Below, piece by piece: positions 26,330 to 35,261 of a stretch of DNA of 45,463 bases. The notes under the pieces are model-generated. The model was not told the origin of the DNA. It made no database searches and worked only from the letters and a program-made list of their open reading frames with translations. Where the stretch lies: assembly GCA_937873655.1 (NCBI GenBank), contig CALMYQ010000013.1:1-45463 (forward strand), read 5' to 3'. Position numbers and translations under genes: made by a program. Within the stretch, counting starts at the first letter, position 1; every line of letters starts with the position of its first letter. This DNA is from an uncultured Lewinella sp. GTDB taxonomy: Bacteria; Bacteroidota; Bacteroidia; Chitinophagales; Saprospiraceae.

Positions 26330-26866
26330 ATGGCAAACGATAAAACGAAAGAAGTGCTCTACGGGCTGTACGACGACGAAACCGAGTTGTTGACAGCCGT
26401 TCACAAAGCCAGGGAAGAGCATATGGATATCATGGACGTGTTCACGCCCTTTCCGGTACACGGCCTGGATGAGGCAATGGGGCTGGCGGAAAGCCGCCTG
26501 CATATCGCGGGTTTCGTGTACGGCGCCATCGGCACGCTGACCGCTTTCCTGTTCATGACCTGGGTTTTTACGCGCGACTGGCCCATCATTTTCGGCGGCA
26601 AGCCGTATTGGTCCGTACCGGCGTTCATCCCCATCACGTTTGAATTCACGGTCCTCCTGGCATCCGTCGGGATGGTGGTCACTTTTTACGTGATCTGCGG
26701 CCTGGCGCCCCTGGCGAAAAACCCGGTCACCCTGGACGACCGCATCACGGATGACAAGTTTTGTCTGGCTTTCAATGCCAAGGGAGCTTCCGAATCGCAG
26801 ATCGAGCAGCTCAAATCCTTCCTTTCCGGGACGGGCGCTTCGGAGGTGAATCTGAAAACCATTTGA
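26330..26866 (+). CDS. actD: Alternative complex III subunit ActD (DUF3341)
   Basis: The 178-residue DUF3341 protein has two central membrane helices (about 65-85 and 100-125) flanked by soluble ends. The N-terminal part (VLYGLYDDETELLTAVHKAR) and the FTPFPVHGLDEAMGL segment are typical of ActD. It is a small structural subunit that packs against ActC and ActF; no cofactor is expected. It begins 33 bp after actC and ends 10 bp before actE. Confidence 0.92.
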   Translation: MANDKTKEVLYGLYDDETELLTAVHKAREEHMDIMDVFTPFPVHGLDEAMGLAESRLHIAGFVYGAIGTLTAFLFMTWVFTRDWPIIFGGKPYWSVPAFIPITFEFTVLLASVGMVVTFYVICGLAPLAKNPVTLDDRITDDKFCLAFNAKGASESQIEQLKSFLSGTGASEVNLKTI

Positions 26867-26876
26867 CGTAAAGAGA

Positions 26877-27803
26877 ATGACATCGGCAATGAAAAATATT
26901 CAGCATCTGATTATCGCTTTCGCGGCGGCAATGATCCTCAACGCCTGTTCGCCTGCCGGCGGCACGTTCACGGGCAGCGAGTACATGCCGGACATGGCCC
27001 ACTCCGTGGCTTACGAGGCGAATACCTACAACTACTATTATTACAACACCTGGGACGAGGCCAGCACATTCAAGCTCAAACAGCTGGCGATTGCCCGCGA
27101 TCCGGTGAAAGGGACCATTCCGCGCGGTTATGCCGGCATTTATCTGGCGCCGACCTCCACAGCGCAGAATGCCATGCTGGACCGCCTGCACGGCCTTGAC
27201 CAGATCAACGCCATCAGCGAGCCGATGAACGGCCACGCGCCTTATTATTATGCGGATTCGGAAGCCGGCAGAGCGCGCGCCATCGCTGAGATCACCGACA
27301 ACCCTTACCCCATCACGGCTGCGGGCCTCGAAAAAGGCAAAGAGCTCTATACCTTGTACTGCGCGATCTGTCATGGCGACAAAGGTGACGGACAGGGCTA
27401 CCTGGTGAACAGCGACGAGAACCCCAACGTGAAATATCCGCTGGTGCCGGCCATCTTCACCAAGGATACCTTCTATATGGCCTCCAACGGCCGGTTCTAC
27501 CATACGATCATGTACGGCCGGAACGCCATGGGATCCTACGCCGACAAACTCGGCTATGAAGAGCGCTGGGAGGTGATCCATTATATCCGTTCGCTCCAGG
27601 CCAAGGCGCAGAAGCTGGAATACGATGAAGAAAAGAATACGTTTAATCCTGCTTTCGGTACGCCGGGCAAGCAGTTCCAGGCCATGCACGCCATGATGTC
27701 GACGGACATGGAAATGCAGCCGGGTGAAGCCCATGACGGCGAAACGCCTGCTGAAGGCGAAGGCACAGGTCATTCGCAGGAAGGCGGAAACGGCCACCAA
27801 TAA
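26877..27803 (+). CDS. actE: Alternative complex III subunit ActE (monoheme cytochrome c lipoprotein)
   Basis: This 308-residue exported protein has a signal sequence ending LNAC (Cys24), a good lipobox, and is therefore membrane-anchored by lipid. One heme c site is seen: CAICHGDKGDGQG, with Cys162, Cys165 and His166. A Met that could be the second ligand lies in the later helix region (NAMGSYADKLGY). ActE passes electrons within or out of ACIII. The C-terminal tail (about 285-308) is rich in Gly, Glu and His. An internal ATG at 26889 would give a shorter, equally good signal peptide, so the start is uncertain by four codons. Confidence 0.9.
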   Translation: MTSAMKNIQHLIIAFAAAMILNACSPAGGTFTGSEYMPDMAHSVAYEANTYNYYYYNTWDEASTFKLKQLAIARDPVKGTIPRGYAGIYLAPTSTAQNAMLDRLHGLDQINAISEPMNGHAPYYYADSEAGRARAIAEITDNPYPITAAGLEKGKELYTLYCAICHGDKGDGQGYLVNSDENPNVKYPLVPAIFTKDTFYMASNGRFYHTIMYGRNAMGSYADKLGYEERWEVIHYIRSLQAKAQKLEYDEEKNTFNPAFGTPGKQFQAMHAMMSTDMEMQPGEAHDGETPAEGEGTGHSQEGGNGHQ

Positions 27804-27855
27804 CGGCCGAAGTTAAATTGGAAAAAGGTTTTCTTTAAAAAGATCATCTATAACG

Positions 27856-29136
27856 ATGGAAAATAACTATGTAATGTCTTCCAGGTTAAGGACCACACTG
27901 ATCGGCGGGATCATCCTCGGCGCGCTTTGTATCCTCCTGACGATATTGGGCGATGACGAGCACCTTACCCGGTTCTGGTCCAATTACCTGCACAATACGG
28001 TTTTCTTTACCGGCATCGGATTCATTTCCCTGTTCATCCTGGCTGCCTTTACAACCGCGTATGCCGGGTGGTACTCCAGCTTCAAGCGGGTCTGGGAAGC
28101 CTATTCGCTGTTCCTGATCCCGGGCCTTGCGTTGCTGTCGGTACTTGTGATCGGCCTGCTGCTCAACTGGCACCACCTGTACCACTGGGCCAACAGCGCG
28201 GATGTGGCCAATGACGAAGTCCTTAAAGGGAAGTCTTCTTTCCTGAACAAGGGCTGGTATTCCATCGGTACCTTTGTCATTGTCGGCATCTGGATATTCG
28301 TAGCTCTGAAGATCAGGAGCCTGTCGCTGGCCGAGGATCAGCAAGGCACGGCTGACTACAGCTATCACCGCGCCATCCGCAGGTGGTCGGCCTTTTTCCT
28401 GCCGGTTGCCGGTTTTTCCAGCGCAGCCATCATCTGGCAATGGGTCATGTCGGTTGACGCCCACTGGTACAGCACCCTGTTCGCCTGGTATACCACGGCC
28501 AGCTGGTTCGTTTCAGCCATGGCGCTCACTATCCTGACCCTGATCTACCTGAAATCAAAAGGATATTTCCCGAACGTGACGGTCAACCACTTCCACGACC
28601 TCGGTAAATATATGTTCGCCTTCAGCGTTTTCTGGACTTATCTCTGGTTTTCGCAGTACATGCTGATCTGGTACGGCAACGTGGGGGAAGAAACGGTATA
28701 CTTCAAACACCGCTACGCCAACTATCCGGTCATGTTCTACGGCAACCTGATCCTGAACTTCGTGCTGCCGTTCCTGATCCTGATGCGGAATGATTCGAAG
28801 CGCAAAACCGGCATCCTGGCGTTCACATCCGTCCTGCTGCTGTTTGGTCACTGGTGGGATTTCTTCCTGATGATCAAACCGGGCGTCCGGCAGACCATGA
28901 TGCACATGACCGGCCATGCCGAGCATGCAGGCCCCGCGATCGAAAAATATGGGTTCCAGATGGGATTTACGCTTCCCGGACCGCTTGAGGTGGGGACCAT
29001 GCTCGGATTCCTCTCCCTGTTCCTATGGGTGGTGCTGAGCCAGCTGGCCAAGGCCCCGCTGGTGCCTGCCAACGATCCGTACCTGGAGGAGAGCCTTCAC
29101 CACCATGTGTGGCCTGAGGTTGAACATGAACATTGA
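27856..29136 (+). CDS. actF: Alternative complex III subunit ActF (second NrfD-like membrane subunit)
   Basis: The 426-residue integral membrane protein has about ten helices and belongs to the quinol:cytochrome c oxidoreductase subunit 2 family, paralogous to ActC but more divergent. Recognisable parts include WYSTLFAWYTTASWFVSAMA (about 200-220), FWTYLWFSQYMLIWYGN and the LFGHWWDFFLMIKPG segment. It ends in a His-rich tail (HHHVWPEVEHEH). In ACIII structures it contacts the aa3 oxidase side of the complex. The first oxidase gene follows after 39 bp, consistent with a supercomplex built from one transcript. Confidence 0.92.
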   Translation: MENNYVMSSRLRTTLIGGIILGALCILLTILGDDEHLTRFWSNYLHNTVFFTGIGFISLFILAAFTTAYAGWYSSFKRVWEAYSLFLIPGLALLSVLVIGLLLNWHHLYHWANSADVANDEVLKGKSSFLNKGWYSIGTFVIVGIWIFVALKIRSLSLAEDQQGTADYSYHRAIRRWSAFFLPVAGFSSAAIIWQWVMSVDAHWYSTLFAWYTTASWFVSAMALTILTLIYLKSKGYFPNVTVNHFHDLGKYMFAFSVFWTYLWFSQYMLIWYGNVGEETVYFKHRYANYPVMFYGNLILNFVLPFLILMRNDSKRKTGILAFTSVLLLFGHWWDFFLMIKPGVRQTMMHMTGHAEHAGPAIEKYGFQMGFTLPGPLEVGTMLGFLSLFLWVVLSQLAKAPLVPANDPYLEESLHHHVWPEVEHEH

Positions 29137-29175
29137 AATTTGAATTTAAAGTTTGATCATAAACTATAATTTACC

Positions 29176-30696
29176 ATGACGGCATTTTTAGCCATTTTAT
29201 GTGTCTTTCTGATCGGCATCGTCGTCGTTCAGATCGGACGTGTCACGGAACTGGCTTCTAAGATCCGAGGTGAGGAGGAAATGCAGGATCGGACCAATAA
29301 AAGCAACGCCAGCCTGATGTTGGCGTTCATGGTCGTTTTCCTGGTCGCCTCCGTGTATTCGGCATATCACTACAAAAACTATATGCTGGGCTACGGTCCG
29401 CACGAATCGGCTTCGGCTCACGGCTCCACGCTGGACAGCATGTTCAAGATCACCCTGTTCTTCACGGGGATCGTGTTCGTGCTGACCCAGATCGCCCTTT
29501 TCTATTTCGCCTGGAAATACAAGGCCGACAAAAACCGGACGGCGGATTTCATTTCCCACGACAACAAGCTGGAAATGATCTGGACGCTGATCCCGGCAGT
29601 CGTCATGACTTACCTGGTTGTCGGCGGCCTGGATGCCTGGAATCAGGTAATGGCGGATATCCCGGAAGGCGCCGTTTCAACCTTGGTGCCGCAAAATGAC
29701 AAGGAATTCCTGGAGATCGAGGCGACCGGCTGGCAATTCGGCTGGACCATCCGTTACCCCGGCGAAGACGGAAAGATCGGCAAGAAGAACTTCAAGCTGA
29801 TTTCCAATAATAACCCGTTGGGCCAGGATTGGGCCGATGAGAAGAACCTGGACGACATGCACGTCGGGGAGATCGTGCTGCCGAAAGGCGCGCTGGTTCG
29901 CGTTCGGGTGACCTCCAAGGACGTTTTGCACAACTTCAACCTGCCGCATTTCCGCAACAAGATCGACGCGGTGCCGGGCATGCCGACCTATATCGTCTTC
30001 CGTCCAACCAAAACAACGGAAGAATACCGGCAAATGCTCAAGGACTACAAAGAATATCAGCGGCCGGATCCGAACGATGATACCAAAATGCTGTGGGAGA
30101 CCTTCAACTACGAACTGACCTGCGCAGAACTCTGCGGAAAGGGCCACTACAGTATGCGCATGCTCGTGAAGATCGTCGAAGAACCCGAGTACCGCGCATG
30201 GCTTGAAAAGCAAAATTCTTATTATCTTTCCACCATCCGCTTCAAGGACGGCGACCCTTACAAGGATAAATTGTTTGACTTTGAAGTAAAGGCGCGGAAA
30301 GCGGAATTCGACGAAACCCTCGACAAGGCGCTGGCGGCGCAGGAAGCTGCGGCTAAAACCATCCGGCTGACCTATGTCAATTTCGAAACAGGCGGCGCCG
30401 ACCTGACTTCGCTTTCACACTACGAACTGGATGACCTGGCCGATGCCATGAAGCGCTATCCCAATCTGCGCATCGAGGTAGCCGGTCATACGGATAACAC
30501 AGGGTCGCCTGATGCCAACCAGACCTTGTCCGAACAGCGTGCGCAAGTGGTGTATGACTACCTGTCAAAAGCCGGCGTTTCCGCTGATCGCATGACGGCC
30601 AAAGGCTACGGACAAACCGTGCCGGTCGATACCAACGATACGGAGGCAGGCCGGGCCAAAAACAGGCGCACCGAATTTGTGATTCTCAACCAATAA
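29176..30696 (+). CDS. coxB: Cytochrome c oxidase subunit II fused to an OmpA peptidoglycan-binding domain
   Basis: Subunit II carries the CuA centre that receives electrons for oxygen reduction. The 506 residues start with two extra helices (about 3-21 and 46-64), then the standard pair (about 90-113 and 134-152). The CuA cupredoxin domain follows (about 175-340), with His252, Cys316, Glu318, Cys320, His324 and Met327. A charged linker leads to a complete OmpA C-terminal domain (about 396-506): AGHTDNTGSP with Asp440, LSEQRAQVV, AKGYGQTVPV and the GRAKNRRTEF box with Arg493. That domain binds peptidoglycan in other proteins and would lie in the periplasm, so the oxidase may be tethered to the cell wall. 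No frameshift is seen. The usual caa3 cytochrome c tail is absent. Confidence 0.92.
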   Translation: MTAFLAILCVFLIGIVVVQIGRVTELASKIRGEEEMQDRTNKSNASLMLAFMVVFLVASVYSAYHYKNYMLGYGPHESASAHGSTLDSMFKITLFFTGIVFVLTQIALFYFAWKYKADKNRTADFISHDNKLEMIWTLIPAVVMTYLVVGGLDAWNQVMADIPEGAVSTLVPQNDKEFLEIEATGWQFGWTIRYPGEDGKIGKKNFKLISNNNPLGQDWADEKNLDDMHVGEIVLPKGALVRVRVTSKDVLHNFNLPHFRNKIDAVPGMPTYIVFRPTKTTEEYRQMLKDYKEYQRPDPNDDTKMLWETFNYELTCAELCGKGHYSMRMLVKIVEEPEYRAWLEKQNSYYLSTIRFKDGDPYKDKLFDFEVKARKAEFDETLDKALAAQEAAAKTIRLTYVNFETGGADLTSLSHYELDDLADAMKRYPNLRIEVAGHTDNTGSPDANQTLSEQRAQVVYDYLSKAGVSADRMTAKGYGQTVPVDTNDTEAGRAKNRRTEFVILNQ

Positions 30697-30762
30697 TGAA
30701 CAAATTTGAAAGAAGGGCATTTAATTGCTGATTCTTCAAAAACGAATAAATCTTTATAGCGC

Positions 30763-32616
30763 ATGGCAAACGCACATGTTCATCCGGAAACTCAAGAGGA
30801 ACGTCTGATCGAAGAACACGGTTACGACGATCACTTTCATGAGCACCACCACGGCGACAAGTTCCAGTCGAACTTCCTGACGACCTATATTTTCAGTCAG
30901 GATCACAAGATCATCGCCCGCCAGTTCCTGATCACGGGTATGATCTGGGCGATTATCGGCGGTTTGATGTCGCTGGTTTTCCGCCTTCAACTGGGTTTTC
31001 CTGACGAGAGCCTCGCATGGCTCAAGCCGGTTCTGGGCAAGTGGATCACGGTCAGTGAAGCCGGTGTCGGTACGCTGTCCCAGGAGTTTTATTACGCCCT
31101 GGTGACCATGCACGGCACCATTATCGTATTCTTCGTGTTGACGGCGGGCCTCAGCGGCACTTTCAGCAACCTGCTGATCCCGTTGCAGGTCGGCGCCAGG
31201 GATATGGCTTCTCCGTTCCTGAACATGCTGTCCTACTGGTTCTTTTTCCTGGCCAGCGTGGTCATGTTTGCCTCCTTGTTCCTCAGCACCGGCCCGTTTG
31301 CCGGGGGCTGGACGGCCTATCCGCCGCTGAGCGCCTTACCGCAGGCTTCCGACGGCTCGGGCACGGGGATGACCCTATGGATCATCAGCCTTGTATTCTT
31401 TGTCGTTTCGGTACTGCTGGGCGGCATCAACTATATCACGACGGTATTGAACCTGCGCACGAAGGGGATGAGCATGTGGCGCATGCCGCTGACGATCTGG
31501 GCCTTCTTCGTGACGGCGATCCTGGGTCTGTTGTCCTTCCCGGTTCTCGCATCCGGTTTCTTCCTGCTGATGTTTGACCGCGGATTGGGCACGAGCTTTT
31601 ACCTGAGTGAGATCTTCATCGGCGGGCAGGCGCTCGACCATGTCGGCGGCAGCCCGATCCTGTACCAGCACTTGTTCTGGTTCCTGGGCCACCCGGAGGT
31701 ATATATCATCATTCTCCCCGCCATGGGGATTGTATCCGAAGTATTGTCTGTTCATGCGCGTAAGGCGATCTTCGGTTACAAGGCGATGGTTTATTCGATC
31801 CTGGCCATCGGCTTCCTGAGCTTTATCGTTTGGGCGCACCACATGTTCATGTCCGGTGTGAACCCCTTTATTTCGAACTTCTTCGTGATCTTTACGCTGA
31901 TCATCGCCGTTCCTTCGGCGGTGAAGGTGTTCAACTGGATCACCACGTTATACAAAGGCAACATTCGCTTTACCGCGGCCAGCCTGTTTGCGATAGGTTT
32001 CGTGTCCATGTTTATCTCGGGCGGTCTGACCGGTATTTTCCTCGGTAACTCGGCCATCGACATCCAGATGCACGACACCTACTTTGTGGTTGCCCACTTC
32101 CATATTGTAATGGGTGTGGCGGCTTTCTTCGGCATGTTCGCGGGGGTCTATCACTGGTTCCCCAAAATGTTCGGCCGGTTCATGAACGAGACGCTGGGCA
32201 AGATCCACTTCTGGATCACCATGGTGGGCGCATATGCCATTTTCTGGCCGATGCACTACCTGGGCATGGCCGGCGTGCCGCGCCGGTATTACCGGTTCGA
32301 TACGTTTGAAACCTTCCGCCATTTTGCAGAAATGAATAAATTCATCACGGTAGCGGCCGTTATCGTATTTGCCGCTCAGTTGCTGCTGGTGATCAACTTC
32401 TTCTACAGCATCTGGAAAGGGAAGAAAATGACCAACCCCAATCCGTGGGGGGCATCCACCCTGGAATGGACGACGCCGATCAATGTAGGGCACGGCAACT
32501 GGACCGGCAAGATCCCGGCAGTTCAGCGCTGGCCGTACGATTACGGCAAGGACGGCAGAGAGTTCATTCCGCAGATCGAACCGTTGAAAGACGGCGAGAG
32601 CGACGGCGGGCATTGA
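30763..32616 (+). CDS. ctaD: Cytochrome c oxidase subunit I (A-type heme-copper oxidase)
   Basis: This catalytic subunit of the aa3 oxidase reduces O2 to water and pumps protons. The 617 residues include heme a ligand His117 (TMHGT), CuB ligands His310, His359 and His360, the Tyr314 cross-link partner in GHPEVY, and heme a3/a ligands His445 and His447 in VAHFHIVM. LGHPEV with its Glu312 marks an A1-type enzyme. The N-terminal 30 residues hold eight His, an unusually His-rich cytosolic extension, and the C-terminus ends GGH. The neighbours are subunit II upstream and heme O synthase downstream. Confidence 0.96.
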   Translation: MANAHVHPETQEERLIEEHGYDDHFHEHHHGDKFQSNFLTTYIFSQDHKIIARQFLITGMIWAIIGGLMSLVFRLQLGFPDESLAWLKPVLGKWITVSEAGVGTLSQEFYYALVTMHGTIIVFFVLTAGLSGTFSNLLIPLQVGARDMASPFLNMLSYWFFFLASVVMFASLFLSTGPFAGGWTAYPPLSALPQASDGSGTGMTLWIISLVFFVVSVLLGGINYITTVLNLRTKGMSMWRMPLTIWAFFVTAILGLLSFPVLASGFFLLMFDRGLGTSFYLSEIFIGGQALDHVGGSPILYQHLFWFLGHPEVYIIILPAMGIVSEVLSVHARKAIFGYKAMVYSILAIGFLSFIVWAHHMFMSGVNPFISNFFVIFTLIIAVPSAVKVFNWITTLYKGNIRFTAASLFAIGFVSMFISGGLTGIFLGNSAIDIQMHDTYFVVAHFHIVMGVAAFFGMFAGVYHWFPKMFGRFMNETLGKIHFWITMVGAYAIFWPMHYLGMAGVPRRYYRFDTFETFRHFAEMNKFITVAAVIVFAAQLLLVINFFYSIWKGKKMTNPNPWGASTLEWTTPINVGHGNWTGKIPAVQRWPYDYGKDGREFIPQIEPLKDGESDGGH

Positions 32617-32666
32617 CGGCGACAACTGAAACATTGCAGGTCGTAAATTCCTGAAAAAGAGAGACC

Positions 32667-33560
32667 TTGAACGTAAAAGTTGAAAAATCGGGCATTGGGC
32701 ATCGAATCGGGGCAAAGGTCCGCGATTATAAAATGCTGATCAAATTCAGGCTGACGCTGACGGTTGTTTTTTCCTCTGTCATGGCTTTTTTGATCGCAGC
32801 CCAAACCGGCGCGAATCCGGTTGCCGTACTGGTGCTGGCGTTGGGCGGATTTCTGGTAACGGGAGCCGCGAACACGCTCAATCAGGTTATGGAAAAGGAT
32901 TTTGACCGGCTGATGAAGCGGACGATGGACCGGCCGTTGGCGGCCGGCCGGATGCAGATCTCGGAAGCGGTTATGGCGGCCGGCCTGATGAGTTTGTTTG
33001 GGATCAGCCTGTTGGCGATGTTCAATCCGTGGACGGCTTTTCTGGGTACGGTGGCTATGCTGAGCTACGCATTCCTGTACACGCCGCTGAAGCGGATCAC
33101 GCCGAATGCCGTAGCCGTAGGCGCCATACCGGGCGCGCTGCCGGTCATGATCGGGAGCGCGGCGGCGGAAGGTCAGATCACTTTGCTGGCCCTGGCGTTG
33201 TTTGCCCTGCAATTTTGCTGGCAGTTTCCTCACTTCTGGTCGATCGGTTGGCTGGGATACGAGGACTACCGCAATGCCGGGTACAAGCTGTTGCCGGCCA
33301 AGAGCCAACAGGACCGGAATACCGGCAAACAATCACTCCTGTATACCTTGTTCCTGGCGCCCATATCGGCGCTGCCCTTTCTGATGGGCATAAGCGGTGC
33401 GATTTCTCTGGGAATCGTGCTGGCCCTGACGGCGGGATACGCCTGGTTTGCCTGGCGGTTTTACAGGGATTGCAACCGCAAAGCGGCTCTGGGACTGATG
33501 TTTTATTCGTTTTTCTACATCCCGGTCGCTTTGATCGCATTTTATTTTGACAAAATATAG
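32667..33560 (+). CDS. ctaB: Protoheme IX farnesyltransferase (heme O synthase)
   Basis: This UbiA-family membrane enzyme transfers farnesyl to heme b, giving heme O, the precursor of heme A for the oxidase. The 297 residues show the prenyl-diphosphate/Mg motif NQVMEKDFDRLMKRTMDRP (72-90) and YTPLKRITPNAVAVGAIPG in the second conserved loop. The start is TTG at 32667; the first ATG (32733) would cut into the conserved YKMLIKFRLT region, so TTG is preferred. Heme A synthase (ctaA) is not in the window and must be elsewhere. Confidence 0.92.
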   Translation: MNVKVEKSGIGHRIGAKVRDYKMLIKFRLTLTVVFSSVMAFLIAAQTGANPVAVLVLALGGFLVTGAANTLNQVMEKDFDRLMKRTMDRPLAAGRMQISEAVMAAGLMSLFGISLLAMFNPWTAFLGTVAMLSYAFLYTPLKRITPNAVAVGAIPGALPVMIGSAAAEGQITLLALALFALQFCWQFPHFWSIGWLGYEDYRNAGYKLLPAKSQQDRNTGKQSLLYTLFLAPISALPFLMGISGAISLGIVLALTAGYAWFAWRFYRDCNRKAALGLMFYSFFYIPVALIAFYFDKI

Positions 33561-33590
33561 GAAGCGGTTTACCGCTTAAAATAATTTTCA

Positions 33591-34175
33591 ATGACAAGCA
33601 ACGCATCAGTGGCTAAAACAAATACACGGAACAAGATACACCCTCACAAATTCGCATTGTGGGCGGCCTGTGCCGGTATTGTCATGATGTTTGCTTCGCT
33701 GACCAGCGCGTACCTGGTCCGGCAGGCAGCCGGTAATTGGCTGGAGTTCCGCCTTCCGGAAATCTTTTTTGCCAGTACGGCGGCTATTGTAGCGAGCAGC
33801 CTGACATTGCACGGCTCTTACCTCGCGTTCATGCGGGGCAATGCGGGTCTTTATCGCGGCCTGATGGTGGCGACCGTGATCCTGGGCCTGACTTTCCTCG
33901 TCCTTCAATACGAAGGATGGCAGGCGCTTGTTGACATCGGCGTCCCGCTGAAGACGAACCCTTCGGGCGATTTCATTTATGTGATCTCCGGCCTGCATGC
34001 TGCCCATGTTCTGGGCGGGATCGGGGTATTGACGGTTGCCTTGCTGCACGCTTTCATGCTGGAATACAAGGTAACGGCCAATCGGAAGGTTCGCTTTGAA
34101 CTGACGTTGACCTACTGGCATTTTGTAGACGCACTTTGGGTCTATCTGCTGGTGTTTTTTATTCTATCGGCTTGA
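33591..34175 (+). CDS. Cytochrome c oxidase subunit III-type protein (first copy)
   Basis: The 194-residue membrane protein has five helices typical of short COX III proteins. Conserved parts are SGLHAAHVLGG and LTYWHFVDALWVYLL. Subunit III supports proton uptake and stability of the catalytic core. It lies 30 bp after ctaB and 34 bp before a second, longer subunit III. Tandem COX III genes are a common arrangement in Bacteroidota. The N-terminal tail is short and lacks the His-rich region of the second copy. Confidence 0.9.
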   Translation: MTSNASVAKTNTRNKIHPHKFALWAACAGIVMMFASLTSAYLVRQAAGNWLEFRLPEIFFASTAAIVASSLTLHGSYLAFMRGNAGLYRGLMVATVILGLTFLVLQYEGWQALVDIGVPLKTNPSGDFIYVISGLHAAHVLGGIGVLTVALLHAFMLEYKVTANRKVRFELTLTYWHFVDALWVYLLVFFILSA

Positions 34176-34209
34176 ATTTGAACTGAATATTACAAAACAA
34201 AGTCCAATA

Positions 34210-35226
34210 ATGGCAAGCACAGATACTGCATTGGAAAAAGAAGTGCACCAACACGGTGGCGATTGGTCAGGCGGGACGGAACCGTTCAGGATCAGCTACG
34301 GAAAGCTGATGATGTGGTATTTCCTCCTCAGCGACGCGTTTACGTTCGCCGGATTCCTGATTGCTTACGGCGCGCTGCGCTTCAGCAGTCCGACCTGGCC
34401 GGTGCCGGATTACGTCTTTAAAACCCACCCTTTCGGCAAAACTGAATTGCCGCTGATCTTCGTAACCGTGATGTCATTCCTGCTGATCATCAGTTCTGTG
34501 ACCATGGTACGCGCCGTACAGGAAGGTCATCGTGAAAACAGGCGGGGCGTTGTACTCTGGATGCTGCTGACCGTTCTGGGCGGCGTAGGCTTCCTGAGCT
34601 GCCAGGGCTGGGAATGGACCAACCTGATCGGCAGGGAGCATATGTCGGTTACCACCAACCCGTTCGGGACCCATACCGAAGCCGGGGTGTACCTGGACGA
34701 GAACGGCAAGGAGTCCGAAGAAACGTTCAGAGCCGGCAGCAGTTATATCATGCACAAAGCTGCAGTTGTCAATGATGAACATGCCGAAGCAGCCGAAGGC
34801 CATGGCGGGGAAAGCCATGCCGAAGCAGGCGACCACGGAGAAGAAAGCCATGCCGAAGGCGGTGAGCACCATACCATGACGGTCATGAAAAGCGAGCTGC
34901 CGATGGACAAACCCGGTTTCTATGTCGATGAGAGGGGCTATATTCACCGGAAGTTCAAGACATCGGAAGGCATCAGCTCCGGCGACGTCCAGATCGAGGC
35001 ATTCGGCCCGTCGGCTTTTGGCGCCTTATTCTTCTTCATCACCGGTTTCCACGGTTTTCACGTATTATCCGGTGTGGTCTTCCTGCTGATTATCCTGATC
35101 AACGCGGCAAGCGGCCTGTATGTATCCCGGAAGAACGGCTATGAAATGGTAGAGAAGATCGGGTTATACTGGCACTTCGTGGATTTGGTCTGGGTTTTCG
35201 TATTCCTGGTTTTCTACCTGCTTTAA
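34210..35226 (+). CDS. Cytochrome c oxidase subunit III (second copy) with His/Glu-rich insertion
   Basis: The 338-residue COX III family protein has the usual C-terminal signature (FITGFHGFHVLSG, 276-288; LYWHFVDLVWVFVFLV, 319-334). Between the third helix region (ending near 138) and the FGPSAFGALFF helix (from 265) it carries an extra segment of roughly 100 residues. In the same place the first copy has about 15. The insertion contains repeated Ala/Glu/Gly/His units, with seven His between 191 and 221 (for example GESHAEAGDHGEESHAEGG). The segment would lie outside the membrane. Metal binding is a plausible but untested idea. No frameshift is seen. Confidence 0.9.
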   Translation: MASTDTALEKEVHQHGGDWSGGTEPFRISYGKLMMWYFLLSDAFTFAGFLIAYGALRFSSPTWPVPDYVFKTHPFGKTELPLIFVTVMSFLLIISSVTMVRAVQEGHRENRRGVVLWMLLTVLGGVGFLSCQGWEWTNLIGREHMSVTTNPFGTHTEAGVYLDENGKESEETFRAGSSYIMHKAAVVNDEHAEAAEGHGGESHAEAGDHGEESHAEGGEHHTMTVMKSELPMDKPGFYVDERGYIHRKFKTSEGISSGDVQIEAFGPSAFGALFFFITGFHGFHVLSGVVFLLIILINAASGLYVSRKNGYEMVEKIGLYWHFVDLVWVFVFLVFYLL

Positions 35227-35261
35227 TCCAATTCGATAAACAGCGTTAATTCAGCATAGCC

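Noticed and set aside
29176..30696. Possibility that the COX II-OmpA fusion is two genes joined by an assembly error
   Set aside because: The frame is uninterrupted, the linker is protein-like, codon use is uniform, and neighbouring spacing is normal, so I treat it as a real fusion.
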